From NCBI RefSeq assembly GCF_002078355.1, contig NZ_CP015363.1, positions 1,116,001 to 1,180,000 of the forward strand: a DNA stretch of 64,000 nucleotides. Reading direction: 5' to 3'. Below, piece by piece: positions 55,713 to 63,626 of the stretch (position 1 is its first letter; each line of letters starts with the position of its first letter). The notes below the pieces were generated by a model, which was given only the letters and a program-made list of their open reading frames with translations, ran no database searches and was not told the DNA's origin. The stretch is from Ferroplasma acidiphilum. GTDB taxonomy: Archaea; Thermoplasmatota; Thermoplasmata; Thermoplasmatales; Thermoplasmataceae. The position numbers and the translations under genes are program-made.

Positions 55713-56342
55713 ATGAAAATCAGGGAGGTATCACCGGAACACCATTTTGAATTTACAGATTCACCGTTCTGGATACTTATAACAACTATACTTTCACACA
55801 GGACAAAGGATATTGTAACAGATCAGGCTGCGCGGTCCTTATATAATAAATACCATGATTCTGTGGGACTCGAAAACGCCGATCCTGCGGATGTAAAAGC
55901 CATTATAAAATATGTGGGGTTCAGCAATGTGAAATCACTGAGGATTATAGAGATTGCCAGAATAATTAACCATGAATATGGTGGAAAAGTGCCTGATACC
56001 CATGATGAGCTTGTGAAACTTCCGGGCACAGGAAGTAAAACTGCAAATATAGTGTTAACCCAGGGATTCAATATTCCAGCTATTGCAGTAGATACACACG
56101 TTTTCAGGGTGTCAAACAGAATCGGATTGGTACATACAAAGAATCCGGATGAAACGGAAGAGGCATTGAAAAGCATAGTGCCTCTTGAGTACCAGGTAGA
56201 ATTTAATCCTGTTATGGTAGAATTTGGCAAAAATATCTGCAAACCCGTATCACCACGATGCAATATATGCCCGGTATCAGATTGCTGTGATTATTTTGCC
56301 CAGAAAAATACCGGCGATACCGCAATAAAATCTAAAAAATAG
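55713..56342 (+). CDS. nth: Endonuclease III, 5' end displaced by an IS element
   Basis: DNA glycosylase/AP lyase for oxidised bases. 209 residues from the internal ATG. LPGTGSKTANIVLTQGF holds the helix-hairpin-helix and catalytic Lys, AVDTHVFRVSNRIG the catalytic Asp, and CKPVSPRCNICPVSDCC the C-x6-C-x2-C-x5-C 4Fe-4S loop. The native start was eight codons upstream and is now on the far side of the IS. Expression must come from transposase read-through (18 bp away) or an IS-end promoter. All catalytic parts remain. Confidence 0.93.
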   Translation: MKIREVSPEHHFEFTDSPFWILITTILSHRTKDIVTDQAARSLYNKYHDSVGLENADPADVKAIIKYVGFSNVKSLRIIEIARIINHEYGGKVPDTHDELVKLPGTGSKTANIVLTQGFNIPAIAVDTHVFRVSNRIGLVHTKNPDETEEALKSIVPLEYQVEFNPVMVEFGKNICKPVSPRCNICPVSDCCDYFAQKNTGDTAIKSKK

Positions 56343-56476
56343 CACGGGTAAAGGAAAATGGTGAAACGAAAGGATAATAAATGGTATGTGTATTATTTGA
56401 ATTAATAGAATTCCGGCAACGGTACCCCGATATATCCTTTCTCACAGGAACATTCAGGGAAGTCATGGTGGTATAA

Positions 56477-58069
56477 ATGGAAAAATATGTTATAGTGGAC
56501 AGATACTTTGATGGATATAAATGGGAGAATAATTCCACAATTTTTAAGGTTAAAAACGGGATTATAGCAGAAAAATATACTGCAAATAAGCAGGATATGG
56601 AAAACATCATGGAGAGTGGCAACGAAGTTCTGGATTTGCGTGGAAAATTTGTTACTCCAGGGTTAATAGACTCCCATGACCATTTTATGCTCACATCCCT
56701 GAAATTGAAATACCAGGTAGATTTCTCAGGTGTGCGCTCATTTGAAGATTTTCGGAGGGTGCTGGAGGAGAACAGAAACAAAATCGTACACGGATGGTTT
56801 CAGGGGTATGGCATTAATGAGTACAACATGAAAGAAAAGAGGTTGCCAGATATAAAAATTATTGACGAAATTATGGGAAACACACCGGTATTTATAACAC
56901 AGATGACAGAACATTACGGCATCTGCAATTCCCGGTCCCTTGAAATAGCGGGAATAGATAGGAATACGGCAGACCCTGCAAACGGCAAACTTGGAAGAAA
57001 TTCAGATGGAAATCCTGACGGGGTACTCTATGAGGCCAATGCAATGGACATGGTCAAGAGCAGAATTCCCGAATATACCTTAGATGATTATATTGAAGCA
57101 ATAATATCCGGGTCTGAAATGTACAGAAAAGCCGGGCTTTCAACGGTAAAGGATATTGGTGGAACAGGAAACGATGTTAACGAAGAAACCAGAATCTGTG
57201 CTTTAAACCGGATAAGCAAAGAGGGAAACCATAAAATAAGAATTGCAGTGGCACTGCCTGTTTACTCGCTAAAGGATGTCAGCAGAAAAATTGAGCTGGC
57301 TAGCATATTGGAGGAAAATCAGCATATCATGTTTGCAGGGTTCAAGATGTTCCTTGATGGAAGCATATTATCCAGAACTGCGTGGATGAAGCATAGCTAT
57401 GTGGGCAGCAAAGGCAATATGGGCATCCCCCTGTGGGACATTAAAAATTTCAGGGAAGGCCTCAAACAGCTTTCGGCTACCGGCCACCACATAAGCATAC
57501 ATACAATTGGAGACCGTGCTATTGAAACTGCACTGGATTCTATTGAGAAATTAAAAAGCTCCGGCATTGCATCCGCATATGCCCTGGTACACTGCTACAA
57601 GCTTGAGGAGAAAACAATAGAGAAAATTAAGAAACTTGATGTGGGTGTTGAAACACAGCTTGCCTTTGTGTATTTTATAGGAGACTCATTGAGTGACAAT
57701 ATAGGGCTCGACCAATCTAAATGCCTGTTTCCTGCAAAAACTATGGTTGAAAAAGGCATCAGGGTATCAAATGGTTCTGACAGCCCGGTGACACCATTTG
57801 ACCCGCTATATGGGATATATTCATCTGTATTCAGAAAAACACTTACAGGGAAAAACTCTTCTGTTTACAGTAACAATGAATCACTTACCATTGAAGAGAC
57901 GGTGAAAACATATACATCTGAAAGTGCAGCGGTAATTGGATGGAATGAAACAGGATCGCTGGAAACTGGCAAATTTTCAGATTTTACTGTCTGGGACCCT
58001 GATCCTGCAACAGCCGGGAAAAATATAGAAGATTATCTGCACATAAATCTTAAATCCATTACCCTTTAA
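56477..58069 (+). CDS. Amidohydrolase, YtcJ-like
   Basis: A 530-residue metal-dependent hydrolase of the amidohydrolase_3 group. FVTPGLIDSHDHFM provides the HxH metal site, HISIHTIGDRAIETALD and ALVHCYKL further His ligands and RVSNGSDSPVTPFDP the catalytic Asp. These enzymes hydrolyse N-substituted amides of many kinds; the substrate is unknown. It follows nth by 134 bp, in which I see nothing else. Confidence 0.86.
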   Translation: MEKYVIVDRYFDGYKWENNSTIFKVKNGIIAEKYTANKQDMENIMESGNEVLDLRGKFVTPGLIDSHDHFMLTSLKLKYQVDFSGVRSFEDFRRVLEENRNKIVHGWFQGYGINEYNMKEKRLPDIKIIDEIMGNTPVFITQMTEHYGICNSRSLEIAGIDRNTADPANGKLGRNSDGNPDGVLYEANAMDMVKSRIPEYTLDDYIEAIISGSEMYRKAGLSTVKDIGGTGNDVNEETRICALNRISKEGNHKIRIAVALPVYSLKDVSRKIELASILEENQHIMFAGFKMFLDGSILSRTAWMKHSYVGSKGNMGIPLWDIKNFREGLKQLSATGHHISIHTIGDRAIETALDSIEKLKSSGIASAYALVHCYKLEEKTIEKIKKLDVGVETQLAFVYFIGDSLSDNIGLDQSKCLFPAKTMVEKGIRVSNGSDSPVTPFDPLYGIYSSVFRKTLTGKNSSVYSNNESLTIEETVKTYTSESAAVIGWNETGSLETGKFSDFTVWDPDPATAGKNIEDYLHINLKSITL

Positions 58070-58071
58070 GG

Positions 58072-58860
58072 TTATGGGTTTCCAAATTCTATTTCAGGTT
58101 TTTCTGCACTTCCGTAAACTTTTCCCATTATATTTTTATTATCATGGTTAAATATTATCGATATATTTTCATTTATAGCTTTTTTTAAGAGTTTTTTCTT
58201 CATCTTCAGTGTTTCAATGGGGTATGAATCTATGGCTGTGATATAGTATGGTTTCAGGTGGAATGATGATGGAAATAAATCCCCGCCATACATATATTTT
58301 TTTGAATTTATTTCAAAGAATATTACCATGTGCCCTTCCGTGTGCCCGCCCGTATTTATAGCTGTTATGTTGCCGGTAATCTTTCTGGAGCCATCAATAG
58401 TTTTAATTTTTCCATGAATTTTGCCAGGAATGTAACTCCCTCTTGTAAAGTCATTTGGATGCCTGAAGGCTTTTAGCTCTTTTTCCTGCATTATTATCTG
58501 CGAGTTCCTGAATAATTTATTTCCAGAGAATATATGGCCATTGTGGTCAAAATGCATGTGTGATAGTATAATGTTATCAACTCCCTTTATATGATAATCG
58601 TTTTCCAGGGAATCTGCAATGTCATTATTTTTCTCCGGCACGAATATTCTACGGAACCTGTCAGAAAAATTATTTCCGATCCCTGCATCCACCAGTATAT
58701 TTTTATCGTTTACACGTAAAAATGGAATATTTGTTGTAATCCTTATTTTATTGTTATTATCACTGATATATTTCGACCATAATACTTTTGGAACTATACC
58801 GAAATAAGCTCCTGAATCAAGCTCATATGTGCCATCGTTTAAAAAATAGATTTCTTCCAT
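58072..58860 (-). CDS. MBL-fold metallo-hydrolase (lactonase-like)
   Basis: A 262-residue metallo-beta-lactamase-fold enzyme of the N-acyl homoserine lactonase-like branch. Metal ligands lie in LSHMHFDHNG, GGHTEGHMVIFF and MYGGDLFPSSFH. The substrate is unknown; the resemblance is to fold and ligand order only. TTTATACTAT about 25 bp before the ATG implies a leaderless mRNA. It is convergent with the amidohydrolase (2 bp apart). Confidence 0.85.
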   Translation of the reverse strand: MEEIYFLNDGTYELDSGAYFGIVPKVLWSKYISDNNNKIRITTNIPFLRVNDKNILVDAGIGNNFSDRFRRIFVPEKNNDIADSLENDYHIKGVDNIILSHMHFDHNGHIFSGNKLFRNSQIIMQEKELKAFRHPNDFTRGSYIPGKIHGKIKTIDGSRKITGNITAINTGGHTEGHMVIFFEINSKKYMYGGDLFPSSFHLKPYYITAIDSYPIETLKMKKKLLKKAINENISIIFNHDNKNIMGKVYGSAEKPEIEFGNP

Positions 58861-58907
58861 AGTTAAATAGTATAAATAAAAATATTAATCTTTTTAAATT
58901 AACGGAA

Positions 58908-59195
58908 TTACGCGTATCTCAACGCGATTCCTTTTCCGAATCTGGGATAGTTCCAGTCAATATTGTCATAGGGGCAGGCTATTCTTGAAGCACCGCATTC
59001 AACACAATTTTCATATCCTATGATTATCCTGTTGTTTTCCCATGTAAAAACATTTGCCGGGCAAATGGATACACACGGCTGTGGCTCGCCAAATCTCTCA
59101 GTGCATTCAAGGCAGGTATTTACATCCTTAATGCCAAGATGTGATTTATCGTCCTTTTTATATCTCAGTGTATATAATTTCTCTTCTGTTCTCAT
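58908..59195 (-). CDS. fixX: Ferredoxin-like protein FixX
   Basis: A 95-residue ferredoxin-like partner of FixC. The cysteines lie in CLECTERFGEPQPCVSICPANVF and CVECGASRIACPYDN, a 4Fe-4S arrangement of the FixX/ETF-quinone-oxidoreductase C-terminal domain. Its ATG follows the fixC stop directly (TAAATG), so it is the last gene of the etfBA-fixC-fixX operon and feeds electrons to the quinone pool. Confidence 0.92.
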   Translation of the reverse strand: MRTEEKLYTLRYKKDDKSHLGIKDVNTCLECTERFGEPQPCVSICPANVFTWENNRIIIGYENCVECGASRIACPYDNIDWNYPRFGKGIALRYA

Positions 59196-60389
59196 TTATC
59201 TCATCCTCATAACAAAACTCATCAGGTCAGGTATAATATTTCTATAATTACCTACCATGGTATTTCTAATTCCAATCAAATCTCCAGCAGCCCAGCCTTC
59301 AAGAAGGGAAGAAACCATGTTTATGTATTCTCCTGCTTTGTTGCTGGTCATGAAATCAGATTCCAATTTTCTTTCTTTAGCTATTTTTGAAATTTCCGGG
59401 TGTTTCATCAGGTTATACCGGTAAACTTCCTTATCGTAGTTCATAACAGCTGCTTCACCTGCAAGTGTTCCGGATGCTATAGCAGGGGTTATCCCATCAA
59501 ATGTGAGCGGGTCTACAAGGCCGATTGCATCCCCACACAGGTATACATTGCCCTTTGCCACATTTGTTTCCGGGAACCCTCCTTCAGGTATAACCTTGGC
59601 TGAGTATTCCCTCAATGAGTATCCCTTCACCTTTTCCGCTATGCCCGTTGTTTCAAGGAATTTATCCAGCAGAGCCTCTGGCCTGATCTTCCTGTCAACA
59701 AGTTCCTTTATTGGAGAACCAATTCCAACTGCCAGGCTATCCTTGTAGGTGTACATGAATCCAGCAACAAGTGGATCTGACATAATCATTCTCCAGGACA
59801 TGCCTGTATCGTCATCTGGAAAACCGAATATATTGTTCAGGTCTCCTTTTTTAATAGAGTATACCATTTTAACGGCCTGTACAGAGTTTGAAGGTGTCCA
59901 GTCAACATTTATTCCTGAGTTCATGGATACAAGGGCATTTACACCCTCTGCAAGAACGAAAGATTTTGCAGCAACATCTCCCCTGTCTGTTGTAAGTGAT
60001 TTTGCAATCCCGTTCTCCCAGTTCAGCTTAAGTGCTGTGGTTTTTGGAATAATAGTAGCACCTGCCTGTTCGGATACAGATGAAAGCCATTTATCGAGTT
60101 TTAATCTTCCGGTTGTGACAAGCCCGTCAGGATGGAAATCAATATTTACAGGCTTATCTTTTTCGTACAGTGAAAGCTTCATGGTATCAACAGTTCTTTC
60201 ATATGGCATGCCTTCCCCGAAAACAGATGTTATGTAATCCTTTCTGACCTCTGCACCTGAAACGTTCTTTGAACCGGGTTCAGGCCCCCTTTCAATAACA
60301 AGAACCTTCTTTCCTTCCGATGCCGCTTTCAGAGCGGCTGCTGATCCGGCTGGACCTGCGCCAACTATAACAATATCATATTCAAGCAT
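59196..60389 (-). CDS. fixC: Electron-transfer flavoprotein:quinone oxidoreductase FixC
   Basis: A 397-residue FAD protein that passes electrons from ETF to quinone, together with FixX. The FAD motif is VIVGAGPAGSAAALKAA; GPEPGSKNVSGAE, CGDAIGLVDPLTFDGITPAIASG and a C-terminal membrane-associating stretch are family-typical. It overlaps etfBA by eight bases (ATGCTTGA). Confidence 0.93.
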   Translation of the reverse strand: MLEYDIVIVGAGPAGSAAALKAASEGKKVLVIERGPEPGSKNVSGAEVRKDYITSVFGEGMPYERTVDTMKLSLYEKDKPVNIDFHPDGLVTTGRLKLDKWLSSVSEQAGATIIPKTTALKLNWENGIAKSLTTDRGDVAAKSFVLAEGVNALVSMNSGINVDWTPSNSVQAVKMVYSIKKGDLNNIFGFPDDDTGMSWRMIMSDPLVAGFMYTYKDSLAVGIGSPIKELVDRKIRPEALLDKFLETTGIAEKVKGYSLREYSAKVIPEGGFPETNVAKGNVYLCGDAIGLVDPLTFDGITPAIASGTLAGEAAVMNYDKEVYRYNLMKHPEISKIAKERKLESDFMTSNKAGEYINMVSSLLEGWAAGDLIGIRNTMVGNYRNIIPDLMSFVMRMR

Positions 60390-62208
60390 TTAAATCACCA
60401 ATTTTTTTAATCAGTTCTGGAACTATCTGGAATATATCACCTACAACTCCATAGTCGCAGTTTTCAAATATCTGGGCATCAGGGTCTGAGTTGATAGCTA
60501 TTATTCTCTTGGAACCCTGTATTCCTACAAGATGCTGTATAGCTCCCGATATTCCCATGGCAATGTATAAGTTAGGCTTTATTGTTGTTCCTGTCTGCCC
60601 TACCTGCCTATCCTTTGGATACCAGTCAGAATCTGCAAGTGGTTTGCTTACACCCACTATTCCACCAATTTTCTTTGCCAGGTCTTCAGCTAATTTTATG
60701 TTGTCTTTATTTACAATTCCCCTTCCAACTCCAACTACAACCTGTGCGGCTGCAAGGGCATTGGTTTTTTCTATATTCTTGTAATCTGTGATTTTGAATC
60801 TGGAAACGGGTTTTTCCAGTTTGTCTTTAATTACCTTACCCTTAAAATCACGTTCTGGCAGTGCTGAGAATACGCCTGCCCTTGTTGTCACCATTACGGG
60901 CTTATTGTTTGGGCATATAATTGTAGATGTTTCCTTTCCACCGAAATCAGGCCTTGTTGCCTGCAACTGCCCTTTTTCATCAACATCAAATATAATGCAA
61001 TCCGCTATTAACCCTGTGTTGACCTTTATTGCGGTTGTGGCTGCCAGTTCCCTGGAATTATATGTTCCCGGGAAAAAGAGTGAGTTCGGCTTATATTTAT
61101 TAATCATCATTCCCAGAGCCTGGGTATAGATATCATTGTCATACCTCTTTGCATTGTCAGTTTCGCAGTAATAGGCTTCATCAGCTCCATACTTAAAGGC
61201 CTCATCAATCAGGTTCTCATCTCCTGTGCCGATTATAATTGCCCCCAGTTTAGTGCTCATCAAATCAGCTACTCTCCTGGCTGCACCAAGAATTTCAAGT
61301 GAGGTTTTGTTCAATTCACCGTCAAAATGGTCTATGTATACCCATATACTATCTTCAACCTTTGTAACCGGTTCAGGTTTTTGATATGCCTCCTCCATTG
61401 CCTTCATTCCTGTAAGGGAACCTTTGATCTTTGATATAAGAAAATCAACCGTTTTGTTTAAATCTTCATTTTTTATAATTTCTGGATTTCTCATTTTAGG
61501 CGGTGGCCTTACCCGTATAACTTTTGTGGGAGATGCTGCTAACCCGATCATTTTCGGGTCAGCGTTTATATCAGTTTTTGAATATCTGGTAACAGGGAAT
61601 GTTATTGATTTAATCATGCCTTCAAGCGTGGCTTCCCTTGGACTGTTGGAATTTTCCGTAATTGTCGCAACAAATGGCATCTTGACCTCTACAGTTTCAG
61701 TATCAAATTCTGTAGTTCTCTGCAATCTGGCAATTTTTGTTTCCATATCTATGTCTATAATTTTATCGGTGTAAGCAACTTCAGGAATTCCAAGCCACAT
61801 TGCTGTTTGTGGGCCTACCTGCTGTGTTTCCCCATCCAGGGCCCTCCTTCCGAATAAAATTATATCAGGCTTTCCTATTTTTTCAATGCTTCTGGATATG
61901 GTATATGATGTTGCCCATGTATCTGATCCAACCATAGCCGCATCTGTAACTAAATAGACATTGTCGGCGCCCATTGCAACGGATTCCCGGAGTGTAATAT
62001 CACCCTTAGGCGGACCCATAGAAACTATTGAAACGGTTCCACCATATTTTTCCTTTAATCTGAGAGCCTCCTCTATGGCGTGCAAATCAGGAGGATTAAT
62101 AATGGCCGGCACGCCCTCCCTGACCAGATTATTTGTTACCGGATCGATCCTTAAATCGTCGGCATCCGGAACCTGCTTTACAGAAACAACAATATTAATG
62201 CCTTTCAT
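60382..62208 (-). CDS. Fused electron-transfer flavoprotein (EtfB-EtfA)
   Basis: A 608-residue fusion: residues 1-255 are the beta subunit (VSVKQVPDADDLRIDP, ALDGETQQVGPQTA), about 285-608 the alpha subunit with FAD-binding RPDFGGKETSTIICPNNKPVMVTTRAG and QVGQTGTTIKPNLYIAMGISGAIQH. ETF takes electrons from acyl-CoA and other dehydrogenases and passes them to FixCX. Fused forms are known in Thermoplasmata and Sulfolobales. Whether it bifurcates electrons cannot be read from the sequence. A TATA-like TTTTTAATA lies about 24 bp before the ATG. Confidence 0.93.
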   Translation of the reverse strand: MKGINIVVSVKQVPDADDLRIDPVTNNLVREGVPAIINPPDLHAIEEALRLKEKYGGTVSIVSMGPPKGDITLRESVAMGADNVYLVTDAAMVGSDTWATSYTISRSIEKIGKPDIILFGRRALDGETQQVGPQTAMWLGIPEVAYTDKIIDIDMETKIARLQRTTEFDTETVEVKMPFVATITENSNSPREATLEGMIKSITFPVTRYSKTDINADPKMIGLAASPTKVIRVRPPPKMRNPEIIKNEDLNKTVDFLISKIKGSLTGMKAMEEAYQKPEPVTKVEDSIWVYIDHFDGELNKTSLEILGAARRVADLMSTKLGAIIIGTGDENLIDEAFKYGADEAYYCETDNAKRYDNDIYTQALGMMINKYKPNSLFFPGTYNSRELAATTAIKVNTGLIADCIIFDVDEKGQLQATRPDFGGKETSTIICPNNKPVMVTTRAGVFSALPERDFKGKVIKDKLEKPVSRFKITDYKNIEKTNALAAAQVVVGVGRGIVNKDNIKLAEDLAKKIGGIVGVSKPLADSDWYPKDRQVGQTGTTIKPNLYIAMGISGAIQHLVGIQGSKRIIAINSDPDAQIFENCDYGVVGDIFQIVPELIKKIGDLNA

Positions 62209-62232
62209 GAAGGTATATACAGAGTTCTATTA

Positions 62233-62261
62233 AAAATCTTTTCGAAAGGAAATAAGATTTT
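62233..62261. promoter_or_regulatory. Inverted repeat at the etfBA promoter
   Basis: AAAATCTT (62233-62240) and AAGATTTT (62254-62261) are perfect arms with a 13-base spacer, and the left arm overlaps the TATA box of etfBA on the minus strand. A second small symmetric site TGTCAAAATGACA (62295-62307) lies further upstream. Likely a repressor-binding region. Confidence 0.5.
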
Positions 62262-62314
62262 ATTTAAAAGCGTAAAAGCAATCCATTAAAATTGTGTCAA
62301 AATGACAAAAATAC

Positions 62315-63055
62315 TTAATTTTTAAAATATTTAAATGTGATTTTATTTTTTCTTATCATGTACAGAAAAATACCAAGCAACAGGGCAATAGATATTACGC
62401 TTAATATGATTTCATTAAAGGTGCTGCCGTAAATCTGGTTGAGGTAGAAAGAACTTAAAAATGGGCTTGCACCTATAACTAACCCGAAAAATGTTCCTGT
62501 AGCACATGCCGGGCATACACCTATGGCGCCTACAAGGGACAGGGGTGTTGCCTTCTTCAATTTTAGCCCCATAATTGAAAAGGCAAATATTGAACTGCCA
62601 AGTATTGATGCGCCTATTAAAGAAAGGACCTGAAAAGGGTAAATATATATGCCTATTATATGCGATTCATAAAACAGGAAATTAGGGGTAAACATTGGAA
62701 GTCCGTATACAAATGTAAGATAATGGTGGTACTTATATCCCGATGGCATGATATGTACCATTCCTCCCGCTACCATAAGAATAATGGTATAAATTGCAAG
62801 AATGGGGTAAAAATGTTTGAGCTTTGGAATAGAATAACGTGATTTTATGAACATATATATCGATATGCCAATAAAGAGGGCACCTAAAATGAATATAATA
62901 TCATCCAGTGAGGTGTATAGCCTGGCAGTACTTGCAGATGCCAGGTAATTATATGATTCAGGGTAAAATAGGTATCCAAATTTTGAATAAAGCTCATAAC
63001 CATTCAAAATTATAATAATGCCAACCATAAAGAGTATGAGACTTTTATTTTTCAT
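62315..63055 (-). CDS. Polytopic membrane protein with CPACA motif
   Basis: A 246-residue protein with about six hydrophobic helices that I cannot assign. A His-containing segment (GGMVHIMPSGYKYHHYLTF, about residues 97-115) and a CxxC loop (GVCPACATGTFFGL, about residues 181-194) could bind metal or heme or act in redox chemistry. The gene lies upstream of etfBA on the same strand, about 105 bp away. Function unknown. Confidence 0.7.
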   Translation of the reverse strand: MKNKSLILFMVGIIIILNGYELYSKFGYLFYPESYNYLASASTARLYTSLDDIIFILGALFIGISIYMFIKSRYSIPKLKHFYPILAIYTIILMVAGGMVHIMPSGYKYHHYLTFVYGLPMFTPNFLFYESHIIGIYIYPFQVLSLIGASILGSSIFAFSIMGLKLKKATPLSLVGAIGVCPACATGTFFGLVIGASPFLSSFYLNQIYGSTFNEIILSVISIALLLGIFLYMIRKNKITFKYFKN

Positions 63056-63199
63056 ACCAGCCCATAAAATTATAATTTATATATTTTATGGATTTTTCTC
63101 TATTCATTAATTGACGATATTTTATTGGTAAATTTCGTTTAATGCTGCCATTTTTTTACCAAACGTAATGTTTAAATTAAATCGTACCATGATTAGCCA

Positions 63200-63625
63200 A
63201 TGACTCTCGAAATAAGTAATATCATGCAAAAACATCCTGCTTATATAGATGGTGCTTCAACTATATATGATGGGGCGAAGAAAATGACTGAAGAAAACAA
63301 AGGGTCTCTCCTGCTTGGTTCCGCCGAATCCATGAAAGGGATTGTTACGGAACGGGATATTATTAAGGCAATTGCCGGAGGAAAGTCTCTGACTGCACCG
63401 GTCGGGGACGTTGCAACAAAGGAGAACTTAATTGTTGTGCATGAGGATGACTCCATAACAAAGGCAGCTGTACTTATGAGCAAACATAATATAAGGCACC
63501 TCATAGTAAAATCGGAAAATGGTGCTGTAACGGGAGTTCTCTCTACAAGGGACCTGATGCGTGAGAGCTATACTTTGAAAGAATTGGCAAACGTAAAAAA
63601 TTCAGATTGGTTTGGAAGTGATTAA
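63200..63625 (+). CDS. CBS-domain protein
   Basis: A 141-residue protein consisting of two CBS domains (each with a GIVTERDIIKAIA or GVLSTRDLMRESY ending), which bind adenosyl ligands such as AMP or SAM. GTTTAAATTAAAT is placed about 24 bp before the ATG for a leaderless start. It is separated by one base from the downstream citrate synthase start, so the two share an mRNA and it may regulate that enzyme allosterically; the interaction is inference. Confidence 0.88.
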   Translation: MTLEISNIMQKHPAYIDGASTIYDGAKKMTEENKGSLLLGSAESMKGIVTERDIIKAIAGGKSLTAPVGDVATKENLIVVHEDDSITKAAVLMSKHNIRHLIVKSENGAVTGVLSTRDLMRESYTLKELANVKNSDWFGSD

Positions 63626-63626
63626 A

